Of a stretch of 25,078 nt of DNA, positions 5,708 through 13,806 are shown piece after piece. The DNA comes from an uncultured Clostridia bacterium (lineage in GTDB: Bacteria > Bacillota > Clostridia > Lachnospirales > Anaerotignaceae), in contig CALASU010000046.1 of NCBI GenBank assembly GCA_937888765.1, positions 1 to 25,078 of the forward strand, written 5' to 3'. Each line of letters opens with the position of its first letter. The first letter of the stretch is position 1. The notes below the pieces were generated by a model. The model was not told the DNA's origin. It saw only the letters and a list, made by a program, of their open reading frames with translations, and made no database searches. Made by a program: the position numbers and the translations under genes.

Positions 5708-7285
5708 TTACGCAATCAAGAATACAGGGTCTTCCTCTGTGAAGTATAAATTTATTCTCCCTGTTTCTAAAATCTCACAACATTCAGTGGAAATCTCTTT
5801 AGTTTTAGGATTGTTAATCAACGCGTCATCGTGGTAAATCTTCGTGCCTGCCAAAAGGTATGCCGTGAAAATGCACGATACACCTATACAATAATGACCA
5901 TTCGTTGTTCCCTCTACTCTGTGCAGGACATTATCAAAAACAACAACAGCATTTCCGTGACCATCTGTTTTTGAACTCCCCGCACTTATCCAAGACGTTC
6001 CATCCCACTTATAGCAGTATTGTCCAGCAATATAATATATTGCATTTTGATATACCACCGCACTAGATTCCGAGGAATTCGCAAAAACAGCCGGTAGTGT
6101 ACTTACTTTTGTCCAAGATGTACCGTTCCACTTATAATGGTATCTCCTGTAATTTGTATCATAATTTCCTAATAAATGAATTTCATGATTATACACTACA
6201 GCACAAACCATTCCTGTAGTATAAGGAGTTTCCTCAAGAGTTTCCCATGTTGTTCCATCCCATGTGTAGTGACCTTTACTGCTGCTTCCACCAAAAAAAT
6301 GAAGTTTATTATCATATACTACAGCCGCCCCCCACAATCCATTTGCAGGTGCGTCTGTAAGTTTTTCCCACTTGGTTCCATCCCACCTGTAGTGTTTTTT
6401 CGTTGCACTATTAGCAACAGTGCCACCGATAATATGAATACAGTCATTATAGACCACAGCGCAGCCTTCCCCCGCATATACATATGGTAATAAACCGACC
6501 CATTTCCACGTCGTTCCATCCCATTTATAATGTGAACTATATTGGCCACTTGCGGCACTTCCTATTTTGTGAATTTCATTGTTATAAACAATAGTAGTAC
6601 CACCTACTAAATCTACTGGGAGTATGCTTGCATAATCAGTAGACTTGACCATTTCGGCATAAAATCCATGTGATATACCTTTAATCGCTTCCAATACACC
6701 GGATAAACTACCTAATTCCAACGCACTCTTATTTACGCTATATAAGGATTCCAGCATCTCCCAAAATGTCTCTGCGGGAACCTGTGCTGCTGTTTCTCCT
6801 GCTTCGCCGAAATTCTTGACCATCATCGTCATCAGGTCGATTGCTTCATACAGATTCTGATACAGTACCACCAAAGCCCCATATTCATTGCTACTTTCGA
6901 TAGCACTTTCTCCAATCAGACTTTTTACTACATGAATGGTAAACGGCATGGTAGACAAAATCTGTTCATTGTTTTTGTATACCACAACTTCACAATGCAC
7001 ATCTTGCGCCGCCAGTGCCAGCATCTGCGTTGTCGCTTCAAACAGGCATCTGCCGTTTACAGGATCCTGCAGACTGCCGTTGTTATAGAACTCTGTGCCG
7101 TCATGCTTTCTGCCGTAGATACGCACCTCGCAGTCTGTCAGATCTACGGGTGTGCCGTTGTCCGTTACCGTAATATCGAAATAACGGGTTTTGGTATCGT
7201 TCTGCTTTGCTTTTGCTACGATTTTTCCGATATTTTCTCTTTTAACATCCGCATACATCCGATACGATGTTTTCAATTCTGCCAA
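5708..7285 (-). CDS. BppU-like baseplate protein carrying a Kelch-like beta-propeller; probable receptor-binding protein
   Basis: This protein has 525 residues. Residues 1-125 (KTRYFDITVTDNGTPVDLTD...VRIYGRKHDGT) resemble the BppU N-terminal domain that attaches to the tail tip. Residues 130-210 are mainly helical. From about 215 to 480 there are five clear repeats and a sixth partial one, each with AVVY(N/D)N.(I/L)H..GG followed by HY.WDGT.W..V (WDGT near 258, 305, 342, 385 and 428), typical of Kelch-type propeller blades. Such propellers bind proteins or sugars, so host-surface recognition is likely. A C-terminal tail of about 45 residues closes the protein. The start is TTG behind GGAGG. 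Confidence 0.8.
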   Translation of the reverse strand: MAELKTSYRMYADVKRENIGKIVAKAKQNDTKTRYFDITVTDNGTPVDLTDCEVRIYGRKHDGTEFYNNGSLQDPVNGRCLFEATTQMLALAAQDVHCEVVVYKNNEQILSTMPFTIHVVKSLIGESAIESSNEYGALVVLYQNLYEAIDLMTMMVKNFGEAGETAAQVPAETFWEMLESLYSVNKSALELGSLSGVLEAIKGISHGFYAEMVKSTDYASILPVDLVGGTTIVYNNEIHKIGSAASGQYSSHYKWDGTTWKWVGLLPYVYAGEGCAVVYNDCIHIIGGTVANSATKKHYRWDGTKWEKLTDAPANGLWGAAVVYDNKLHFFGGSSSKGHYTWDGTTWETLEETPYTTGMVCAVVYNHEIHLLGNYDTNYRRYHYKWNGTSWTKVSTLPAVFANSSESSAVVYQNAIYYIAGQYCYKWDGTSWISAGSSKTDGHGNAVVVFDNVLHRVEGTTNGHYCIGVSCIFTAYLLAGTKIYHDDALINNPKTKEISTECCEILETGRINLYFTEEDPVFLIA

Positions 7286-7307
7286 TCATTCCACCTCCAA
7301 AAAACTT

Positions 7308-8006
7308 TTATAAAAATCTCCAGCAAGGGACGATTTCTACTTCTGTTATATCCCCTGTCCAGCTGATTGTGTTTTCTCCCGTTTCCAGTCTGGGAAATGT
7401 CATACCGCCGTATTTGCTGTTCTGACTGATATTTCCCTTGAACACTTCCATCCGTTCACTGTCAATCGTGATGCTTTCTTCCACGCCATACAAAGGGAAA
7501 TCTACGCCGTTTATCGTCAGCGTAATATCCCCGTTACCATATACCGTGAGCATCGGCTGAGCATACACAGAACCACCATTGACCAGAATACTGGGAGCCG
7601 TCAGCACCCGTGTATCATCTCTGGCATTGATATTGTATTTGAACGGCTGTGTATCCATCGTTACTATGAACCTCTGGAACGTTCGCATCATCTGGGCAAT
7701 GCTGATCTTATTGGAAATCGTCACATGATACACCTTGTCGGGTTCGGTAGAAAAAGTCATTTCCCCGCTGCCGACAAGCCATGCCGCAATCTCATCCAGA
7801 TTTTCCCGCTTTTTGATCGCGCATTCCATTGTCCTGTCATAGCTTTCATAAACGCCTTCATCGGTATGGAGAGAACCGTTCCGCCCGGGAATAGTAATGC
7901 TGTCCATACGCCGCTCCGGGCGAATGGTTTCGGGCATCTTTGTCACAATGATTCCCATGCTTCGGCTGTCAATGCCGTTGAATTTGAACCATGCTTCAAA
8001 AATCAT
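7308..8006 (-). CDS. Distal tail protein (Dit, Sipho_tail family)
   Basis: This 232-residue protein has a Dit-like N-terminus (FKFNGIDSRSMGIIVTKMPETIRPERRMDSITIPGRNG), a middle helix-containing segment with the RENLDEIAAWL and MTFSTEPDKVYHV patterns, and a C-terminal galectin-like beta domain (LVNGGSVYAQPMLTVYGNGDITLTING). Dit forms the hexameric ring that joins the tail tube to the baseplate. The start overlaps the tape measure stop as ATGA, the usual arrangement. It is of normal size for the family, with no insertion domain. Confidence 0.92.
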   Translation of the reverse strand: MIFEAWFKFNGIDSRSMGIIVTKMPETIRPERRMDSITIPGRNGSLHTDEGVYESYDRTMECAIKKRENLDEIAAWLVGSGEMTFSTEPDKVYHVTISNKISIAQMMRTFQRFIVTMDTQPFKYNINARDDTRVLTAPSILVNGGSVYAQPMLTVYGNGDITLTINGVDFPLYGVEESITIDSERMEVFKGNISQNSKYGGMTFPRLETGENTISWTGDITEVEIVPCWRFL

Positions 8007-11000
8007 GTGCCACCCCTCCCTGCATTCTGCTGTCTGCGGAAAAATTCTATTTCTCTTGCGATTGTTTGTGTATCTCTACCATTGCCGTTGTTTACGGTAT
8101 CAATGTAAAGGTTGATGTCGCCGTATGTATTGCTGTAGGAAGCTCCGCCACTTGCAGAAACGGCAGGTACGGGAACCGATGTGACCATAGCCATACTGTT
8201 TCGCATGGTCTGCATGGTGTTTTTCAGCCTGTTCCGTACACCTAGAGCATAGCCGTCCATGGAATATTCACCCATTTCCGCAAATACTCTCGAAGGAGAA
8301 TTGATGTCCAAATCTTCCTGTGCCTCTCTGACTGCCGCTGCAATCACTTCTGCAATCGCATTGACAACGCCGCTTCGTCCGTCACGGATCCCCTGTGCCA
8401 CACCCTTTGTCATATCTTCGCCGACCTGTCTGAAATCACTCCAGAAGCTTTCTATCATAGAAATCAATTCTTCTTTCGTGGTTTCTACATATTCCTCTAA
8501 TACGGGATACTGTTCTTGCATTCCCAGAATGATCTGTTCCATACTTCCGGCTGCTGTTTCCTGCTTTGCCCCTGCAACTGCAGTTGTCACAGCTCCTGTG
8601 ATAGCATTGCCCATGCTGGCAGCATCCGCTTGCAGATTTTTATGCAGTTCGCCTACAGCATCCTGTGCCGCCTGTGCAATCAGCAGCGGTCCAATCTCAT
8701 CCTGAGCCTGTTGTTTTGCCAGTCTGCCTTTTTCTTCAAACAGCTGTATGTATTTGTTCAACTCCGCTTCGGTCAGTTTATTCAGTGCTGCAACTTCATC
8801 TGCAGAATCAGGTCCTAACTCCCGCAGTTCTGCCAGCAATCCCCCAGCAACACCTTTGCCCTGCAGCTCTTCTATATTTTTCTGCCATTCCTGAAAAATT
8901 TTGACCTGCCCTTCCAGATTTGCAATCAGTTCTTTTCCAGAAACGTCCTTACTTTCTATGGCATCAAATAAACCTGCAAAATCAAAAAGGCTTTCCGCTC
9001 GGGACTGCACGCTTTTTTCATATTCCTCCATAAGTTTCTGTTCTTCTTTCAGAATATTCTGCTTAGTGGTATATATCTTTTTGTCGATTTCCGCCAGTTC
9101 TTCTGCCTGAAATTTATTTATCGTTTTCAGGTCTTCCCAAAACGCAACTTCTTCCTGCAGGGTCAATTCATTATAAAATTTCTTATCAGAAATATAATCT
9201 TCTGCCCCTTTCAAAAGTGCCTGTGATACTTCCTCTGCGGCTTTAATGGCTTTATCCTTATTTTTTTCGATGCCTTCCGCAATACCGGCAACAATCTGCC
9301 TGCCGATTCTATCTCGGAATACTTTGGAAGGAGAATGAATCTGTAATGTTTTTTCCGCCGCTTCCGGCAGACTGTTCAGCAGATTTGTAAAGCCGTCTTT
9401 CAGTTCTTTCCATGCATTTTTTATGCCCTGCAGAATCCCTCTGACAATCTCCACGCCAATCTCAATCAGCTTAAAATCGTAATCCTCAAAGCTTTCTCCA
9501 AGGGCAAACAGTAATTCAGGAACAGCTAAAATCAAATCCGGAATGGCGTTAATCAGACCGATTGCAAGACCGCCCACAATCTGCGGTGCAACTGCAGCTA
9601 TATCCGGGATATGCTCTATAAGCGTTTTTGCAATCTGTATTACCATTTCAATGATGTCCGGCACCATTTCAGGAGCAGCTGCCGCCAGAGATTCCCCAAA
9701 GCCTTCTACCAATTCAAAGCCTTTATCCAGGATCAGTGGTGTATTGGCAGTAATCGTATCTGATACACGGGTCATGATGTTCGTCATTTTTTCTACGAAC
9801 ACATCGGGCGTAATGATTTCATTCGCCACTTCATAAACCGCTGCCGCCACTTCCTGCTTCAGGGTTCGCATCTGATCCGCAAAATTATCCGTCATGGCTT
9901 GTCCTGCATCCAATGCTGCACCATGAAAATCTTCCAGACCATTTTGCGCTTCCGCCATTGCCTGCACAGCACTAATCCCAAGGTCTTCCCACTTTGTGCC
10001 ATACAATGCTACACCAATTTCATTTTGTTTGACTTTATCATTCATAGAAAACAGGGCGTCATTTACCATTTGCGTGGCTGTCTGCGCCTGTTCTCCACCT
10101 GCAGCAAACATAGAAAACATTTGTGTTGCATCCAGCCCAAGCCCTGCAAACGCCTCTGCACTGGTCTTAGAGTTGTCCTTAGTACGAATGCCAAATTCTT
10201 TGATCGCATCATTCAGATAATCAATCTGATATACACCATTTTCTGCACCATTCATCATAATGGCAAACATTTGCTCTGCCGAATATCCTGCATCCGCATA
10301 ATACACAGCGTATTCTGCAATCTGATCGGCAAGGTCGCCGTTCTGGTTCAAGCCCTTTTGCGCTCCTACCGTCATCAGATCATAAGCTTCCTCCGCATCA
10401 ATGCCGAATTGTTTCATCAAAGCATCTGCACCTCGCAAACCTTCCTGTACATCCATGCTGAAGACTTTCTCCATGATGATGGCTTGATTGCTGACATTTT
10501 GTAGTTTTTCATCCGGCAGATTTTTCAGCTGCTGACGCACTTTTGAAAGTGCTTCTGCCGCTTCCTCTGTGCTTTCCGCAAACCCATCTGCATAAATGCC
10601 GGTAATTGTTTTTTCGTAGGCTTTCGCTTCTTCCTCGGTCAGGCCCAGCTGAGCCTGTGTCATGGCAAGGGCTTTGTCTGTTTCTGCCGCAAATTCTGCA
10701 ATGGCTTTTGTTGCATCTATCGCCGCATCCGCTACAACTTCCAGCCCCTTTGCTGCCAGATTGCCGCCTAATACAGCGGCAAACGCATCCGCTTTAGAAA
10801 TACCGCCATTCATTTTTTGCGAGAAATCCTCTACGCCATCACCGTTTCCCTGCAGAGCCTTTTCATTTTTATCCAATTCTCTGCTCAGCTTATTCAGTTC
10901 AGCTTTTGCTTTATTCAGATCCTGCGTGTATTTCTGCACAATCAAGCTGTTTTCATCATAAGCCTCTCGTGCCTCATGTAATGCTTTTTCCTGAGCAAGT

Positions 11001-11209
11001 ACTTTCTGCATCTGTGCATCAATTTGCTTATTCAGAACCTTGCTTTGCGCAATCAGCTTCTCCTGACTTTTGTCTTCTTTATCGAATTCAGAGGTAACAA
11101 GCTGCATCTCTGTTTTCAGCGTTTTCAGCTGTGCATTCATTTCTTTCAGAGCTTTCATAAATTCGGCTTCACCCTCGAAACCAATTTTATAGCCCATTCC
11201 CTTCGACAC
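8003..11209 (-). CDS. Tape measure protein
   Basis: This 1068-residue protein is the longest in the window. It sets tail length and may be ejected with the DNA. A long coiled coil covers about 15-125. Alanine-rich helical core follows, and a hydrophobic, membrane-like stretch lies near 530-575 (AAVAPQIVGGLAIGLINAIP...). Two copies of the S-P-S-(K/R)-V-F signature lie near 625 and 970 (HSPSKVFRDRIG and NSPSRVFAEMGE), a motif common in tape measures of Firmicutes phages, and another coiled coil sits between them. The start is GTG five bases after GGAGGTG; a later ATG (11197) is less well placed. It follows the gpG/gpT chaperone pair. Confidence 0.95.
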   Translation of the reverse strand: MSKGMGYKIGFEGEAEFMKALKEMNAQLKTLKTEMQLVTSEFDKEDKSQEKLIAQSKVLNKQIDAQMQKVLAQEKALHEAREAYDENSLIVQKYTQDLNKAKAELNKLSRELDKNEKALQGNGDGVEDFSQKMNGGISKADAFAAVLGGNLAAKGLEVVADAAIDATKAIAEFAAETDKALAMTQAQLGLTEEEAKAYEKTITGIYADGFAESTEEAAEALSKVRQQLKNLPDEKLQNVSNQAIIMEKVFSMDVQEGLRGADALMKQFGIDAEEAYDLMTVGAQKGLNQNGDLADQIAEYAVYYADAGYSAEQMFAIMMNGAENGVYQIDYLNDAIKEFGIRTKDNSKTSAEAFAGLGLDATQMFSMFAAGGEQAQTATQMVNDALFSMNDKVKQNEIGVALYGTKWEDLGISAVQAMAEAQNGLEDFHGAALDAGQAMTDNFADQMRTLKQEVAAAVYEVANEIITPDVFVEKMTNIMTRVSDTITANTPLILDKGFELVEGFGESLAAAAPEMVPDIIEMVIQIAKTLIEHIPDIAAVAPQIVGGLAIGLINAIPDLILAVPELLFALGESFEDYDFKLIEIGVEIVRGILQGIKNAWKELKDGFTNLLNSLPEAAEKTLQIHSPSKVFRDRIGRQIVAGIAEGIEKNKDKAIKAAEEVSQALLKGAEDYISDKKFYNELTLQEEVAFWEDLKTINKFQAEELAEIDKKIYTTKQNILKEEQKLMEEYEKSVQSRAESLFDFAGLFDAIESKDVSGKELIANLEGQVKIFQEWQKNIEELQGKGVAGGLLAELRELGPDSADEVAALNKLTEAELNKYIQLFEEKGRLAKQQAQDEIGPLLIAQAAQDAVGELHKNLQADAASMGNAITGAVTTAVAGAKQETAAGSMEQIILGMQEQYPVLEEYVETTKEELISMIESFWSDFRQVGEDMTKGVAQGIRDGRSGVVNAIAEVIAAAVREAQEDLDINSPSRVFAEMGEYSMDGYALGVRNRLKNTMQTMRNSMAMVTSVPVPAVSASGGASYSNTYGDINLYIDTVNNGNGRDTQTIAREIEFFRRQQNAGRGGT

Positions 11210-11221
11210 GCTTCCACCTCC

Positions 11222-11427
11222 TCATTTCAGATCCGCCGGAATCATTTCGTCAAAATCGTCTGTTACAATTTTTTCTTCCGCACCATGGAGAATTTGATAA
11301 CAAGCAATCATGTCACACAATTCTCCGTAGGGCATACATTTTACGATTTCCTCAGGAATGGCAAGAAGTCTGCCATAAAACCAAAACCACGCAAAGCTAT
11401 TCTGCCCTGCGTGGCTTCTGCGTTTTT
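11222..11427 (-). CDS. Tail assembly chaperone gpT-like part, made by -1 frameshift
   Basis: This open stretch in the -1 frame relative to the gpG-like gene encodes, after the slip, a peptide of about 67 residues: SFAWFWFYGRLLAIPEEIV, then KCMPYGELCDMIACYQIL, and an acidic end (VTDDFDEMIPADLK). It has no start codon with a ribosome site at its beginning. Its reading frame joins the upstream gene at a perfect slippery heptamer, which is the standard way siphoviruses make gpGT. The fusion binds the tape measure and tail tube protein during tail assembly. Frame, position before the tape measure gene and the W-F-Y-G-R-L pattern all agree. Confidence 0.82.
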
Positions 11428-11775
11428 TGATGGTTTCACTTCCACCGTTGATACAATGCCCTTTGTTACTGCTTCAAGCATTTTAGCTTGTACCTCATTG
11501 AACTCGCTCATCCCCAGAAGAATAGGTAGATTTTCTGTATCCAGTGGCTTGATTGCCTTGTCATTTCTGATTTTCTGGTATGCTGCCCCCTGTTCCGCCA
11601 GAAGATCCAGCACCCAGAGAGTATCGGCAATGCTTTTTTCCGTAAAACCATCCATCATACTTTCCTGCATTCCGCCAATATCTCCAAATCTTTCATAGAT
11701 TTTAGAAGCTGCCAGTACAGAAAAATTCAGTGAATAAGAATAACCGCCGATTTCTATTTCTGTCAGTCTATCCAT
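11341..11775 (-). CDS. Tail assembly chaperone gpG-like
   Basis: This 144-residue protein starts MDRLTEIEIGGYSYSLNFSVLAA; the pattern 'I.(I/G)...Y.L.FS..A...I...FG' is typical of Firmicutes phage tail chaperones encoded between the major tail protein and the tape measure. Mid-protein helices (SIADTLWVLDLLAEQG) fit the family. It is translated alone in most rounds; a fraction of ribosomes slip at 11422-11428 to make the gpG-gpT fusion. GGGGGA precedes the ATG. Confidence 0.85.
   Translation of the reverse strand: MDRLTEIEIGGYSYSLNFSVLAASKIYERFGDIGGMQESMMDGFTEKSIADTLWVLDLLAEQGAAYQKIRNDKAIKPLDTENLPILLGMSEFNEVQAKMLEAVTKGIVSTVEVKPSKNAEATQGRIALRGFGFMADFLPFLRKS
11422..11428 (-). promoter_or_regulatory. 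Programmed -1 frameshift site A_AAA_AAC
   Basis: On the minus strand, zero-frame codons TCA-AAA-AAC contain the canonical X_XXY_YYZ heptamer A_AAA_AAC. A slip of one base backward leaves the gpG frame and enters an open frame that runs to a stop at 11222, 200 bases past the site. GC-rich sequence follows the site within about 15 bases but I did not establish a specific pseudoknot. Confidence 0.82.
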
Positions 11776-11788
11776 GCCTCTATCCCCC

Positions 11789-12364
11789 TTATGCCGTGAT
11801 ATTCAGCTTGCCCTGAATATATGCAACGGCTTCTGCTTCTGTAGAGAATGTTGCTTCCATTTTCCATGCGTGCTTTTCGGAATCATCACGGAGAATAGTT
11901 GCTGTCAACTCCGGTGTCTGCCATTCAATGGTTTCTCCCTGCGTATCCGCCGCATCAGAAGGAATGTTGAACATGATCTTCGGGAAAACTACTGCACGCC
12001 ATTTATAAAGCCCATCTTTCTTCTTCTTTACGACGCAACCAAAGCCCAGATAAGGTACACTCATATCATCATCATAGACCAGTTCTTTTACGCCATATTC
12101 ATCTTCTTTCGGTGTGATGCCCAGGATCAGCGCACTTGCATCCTGCATCAGATCGTCTGTACCAATGGTCAGTGTGCCATTAGAAAAGCTTCTGTCGCTT
12201 TCCACAATGCCATTGTCTGCTCTTAAATGGTTATCCTCTGCCTGCTCAATTTCCGCAGAGAAAGTTACCGCCTTACCGAGTACAGTCCCCTCAGAATAAG
12301 AGGTTACGCCGCCGGAAAAGTCGTATTTTGCTACCATAGGCTTACTTAAGCCAATTACTGCCAT
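11789..12364 (-). CDS. Major tail protein, phi13 type
   Basis: This 191-residue tail tube protein starts MAVIGLSKPMVAKYDF, with GKAVTFSAEIEQAEDNHLRADNGIVESDRSFSNGTLTIGTDDL. The alternation of acidic 'D(N/D)..(E/D)' and 'FSNGTLTIG' motifs is characteristic of the phi13 family. A C-terminal segment (GETIEWQTPELTATILRDD) completes the beta-sandwich. It polymerises into the tube around the tape measure. The ATG is seven bases after AAGGAAGTG; a TTG two codons earlier is not needed. It lies between the HK97 gp10-like gene and the tail chaperones, as expected. Confidence 0.92.
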   Translation of the reverse strand: MAVIGLSKPMVAKYDFSGGVTSYSEGTVLGKAVTFSAEIEQAEDNHLRADNGIVESDRSFSNGTLTIGTDDLMQDASALILGITPKEDEYGVKELVYDDDMSVPYLGFGCVVKKKKDGLYKWRAVVFPKIMFNIPSDAADTQGETIEWQTPELTATILRDDSEKHAWKMEATFSTEAEAVAYIQGKLNITA

Positions 12365-12366
12365 AG

Positions 12367-12861
12367 TCAAACACTTCCTTTCATAATCTTATCTATTTCT
12401 GTTTCTGCGATCTCTTTCATTTTCGCCTCCACTTTGGAAGCCGCTTTTCTTGCTGCATTATCTATAAAGGGATATTTTTGCCGCACCGATGAACCGCTGT
12501 TGATGGCTCTTGCCAAAAGGGCATTGGGTATCCCTTGCGGATATGACTTTGTAGGAATCCCCTGATATCCTTCAAAGCCTACGCTGGCTTCGATGATATG
12601 CCCATTTTCATAAAACTCCGAAATCCCCAAAGCAGCAAGAAGATGCTCTTTATCTTTTTCCGCTACACTTCGGAATTTTTCTTCTTTATCCAAATGACGG
12701 AATACCTCATCCGGGATATTCTCTGTTTCTTTTCGCAGTTCGTCAGCAAAAACACCTGCACCGCCATACAATGCTTTTTTACCGATACTTCGGTGAACAG
12801 ATATGCGTAATTTTTCCATACGCTTATCCAGATCCCCTGACTTGAATTTCAGCTTTGCCAT
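12367..12861 (-). CDS. HK97 gp10-like head-tail/tail completion protein
   Basis: This protein has 164 residues. A basic N-terminal helix region (MAKLKFKSGDLDKRMEKLRISVHRSIGKKALYGGAGVFADELRK) and a C-terminal repeat of small and charged residues (FIDNAARKAASKVEAKMKEIAETEIDKIM) are typical of the HK97 gp10 / Bacteriophage_HK97-gp10 family. The middle section has FEGYQG(I/V)P..SYPQG.PN, ending in ...AINSGSSVRQKYPFI. These proteins act at the neck, joining the tail tube to the head. The start overlaps the previous stop by one base (TGATG) with GAGGTGG upstream. Confidence 0.85.
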   Translation of the reverse strand: MAKLKFKSGDLDKRMEKLRISVHRSIGKKALYGGAGVFADELRKETENIPDEVFRHLDKEEKFRSVAEKDKEHLLAALGISEFYENGHIIEASVGFEGYQGIPTKSYPQGIPNALLARAINSGSSVRQKYPFIDNAARKAASKVEAKMKEIAETEIDKIMKGSV

Positions 12862-13184
12862 CAAACCACCTCAAACGTCCATTCATAATGGATATATTTC
12901 GTTTCTTCCTCATACTGAACAGAATTCAGAAAAAACGAAATTCCTGCGGATTTCAATGCTTCCTGAATGGCATCCAGATTCGGGTCAAGGTCTGTTTTTG
13001 TAAAGTAATCAATCGTTCCCATAATCGTCTGTTCACACTTCAGATTGTCAGCATGGAGCGATTGTCCTTCTCCCGATTCTGCCCATACAATATACTGATC
13101 CGGCTTTTTAAAGGCGTGATAATGGAACAGCTCCGCCGGAACTTCCAGCAGAGCTTCTTTTACTCTCAGCAATTTTTCAAGCAT
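12861..13184 (-). CDS. Probable tail terminator / tail completion protein
   Basis: This 107-residue protein is MLEKLLRVKEALLEVPAEL then FHYHAFKKPDQYIVWAESG, with a later region of alternating charged and hydrophobic residues (ALKSAGISFFLNSVQYEEETKYIHYEWTFEVV). The 'YIVWAE(S/D)G' pattern and C-terminal beta strands resemble small tail terminator proteins of Firmicutes siphoviruses. Gene order (connector, head closure, this, gp10-like, tail tube) supports it. The start overlaps the preceding gene by eight bases (ATGCTTGA) behind GGTGG. Confidence 0.7.
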   Translation of the reverse strand: MLEKLLRVKEALLEVPAELFHYHAFKKPDQYIVWAESGEGQSLHADNLKCEQTIMGTIDYFTKTDLDPNLDAIQEALKSAGISFFLNSVQYEEETKYIHYEWTFEVV

Positions 13185-13509
13185 TTTCCACCACCAGCCT
13201 TTCCAATGTCAGCTTTGTGATGTTCAGACCATTTTCATCTTTCATCGGCTGTACCAGACGGATGATATACCTTGCACCGTCTTCCAGCTCTGCCACATCT
13301 AATACAGAAATATCATGCCAGTCCGGGATATTTACCACCATGCTGATATTCTGATTCGCCTGCAGTGCTGTATAATATCGGCTAAAGCCCAGCACATCAA
13401 CCCCAAAATAATGCTCTGATTTCAAAAACAGCTCTTCTTTCGGTAAATCGCCGGGTTCTGCGATATTTCTTGTTTCATAGATCTGCAGGATGCCGTCATC
13501 AAAGGTCAT
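13177..13509 (-). CDS. Head closure / head-tail joining protein
   Basis: This protein of 110 residues is beta-rich with a long loop region: DDGILQIYETRNIAEPGDLPKEELFLKSEHYFGVDVLGFSRYYTA...NQNISMVVNIPDWHDISVLDVAEL...ARYIIRLVQPMKDENG. The 'D..V.V(A)......Y.I..VQ...D..G......L.L' tail is typical of the SPP1 gp16-like / HK97 gp7-position joining family. It closes the portal channel after packaging and connects the tail. It is preceded by AAGGTG; the stop overlaps the tail terminator start. Confidence 0.78.
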   Translation of the reverse strand: MTFDDGILQIYETRNIAEPGDLPKEELFLKSEHYFGVDVLGFSRYYTALQANQNISMVVNIPDWHDISVLDVAELEDGARYIIRLVQPMKDENGLNITKLTLERLVVENA

Positions 13510-13510
13510 G

Positions 13511-13786
13511 CTAGCACCTTCCTTTCTGGCTGAATAAAAGGTTATTCAGTTCATACCGCAGGAAGCGCGGCATTTCCGTTTCTGTTCCTGCACGTTGTCG
13601 AAAAAGGTATGCTGCATATTGGATCACGGCCATTTCGCATCTGATATCATCCTGAATAACAAAAATACCTTCTCCTTCAATGGCGGCTTTAGCTTGTTCC
13701 AAAAGGTATTCCAGATATTCGTCATTCGCCGATGTCATCTGCTGCAGATCCTTTTTCAGAATAGATAACTGCTGCGCCTTTGTCAT
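13511..13786 (-). CDS. Head-tail connector, HK97 gp6-like
   Basis: This 91-residue all-helical protein has LEQAKAAIEGEGIFVIQDDIRCEMAVIQYAAYLFRQRAGTETEMPRFLRYELNNLL. That matches the layout of HK97 gp6-like adaptors, in which a helix with 'A..(I)..EG' is followed by a helix ending 'YAAYLYR.R......MPR.LRY.LN..L'. It forms a ring under the portal. It is preceded by GGAGGGCGG and lies directly after the major capsid gene, the normal place. Confidence 0.88.
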   Translation of the reverse strand: MTKAQQLSILKKDLQQMTSANDEYLEYLLEQAKAAIEGEGIFVIQDDIRCEMAVIQYAAYLFRQRAGTETEMPRFLRYELNNLLFSQKGRC

Positions 13787-13806
13787 AAGCCGCCCTCCTT
13801 TACGCT

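Noticed and set aside
5708..7285. Diversity-generating retroelement target in the Kelch protein
   Set aside because: No reverse transcriptase, template repeat or adenine-specific variation pattern is present in the window; the repeats are ordinary propeller blades.
9899..11698. Plus-strand frames antisense to the tape measure and tail chaperone
   Set aside because: Composition is that of the complement of coding DNA; no start signals; the minus-strand genes are certain.
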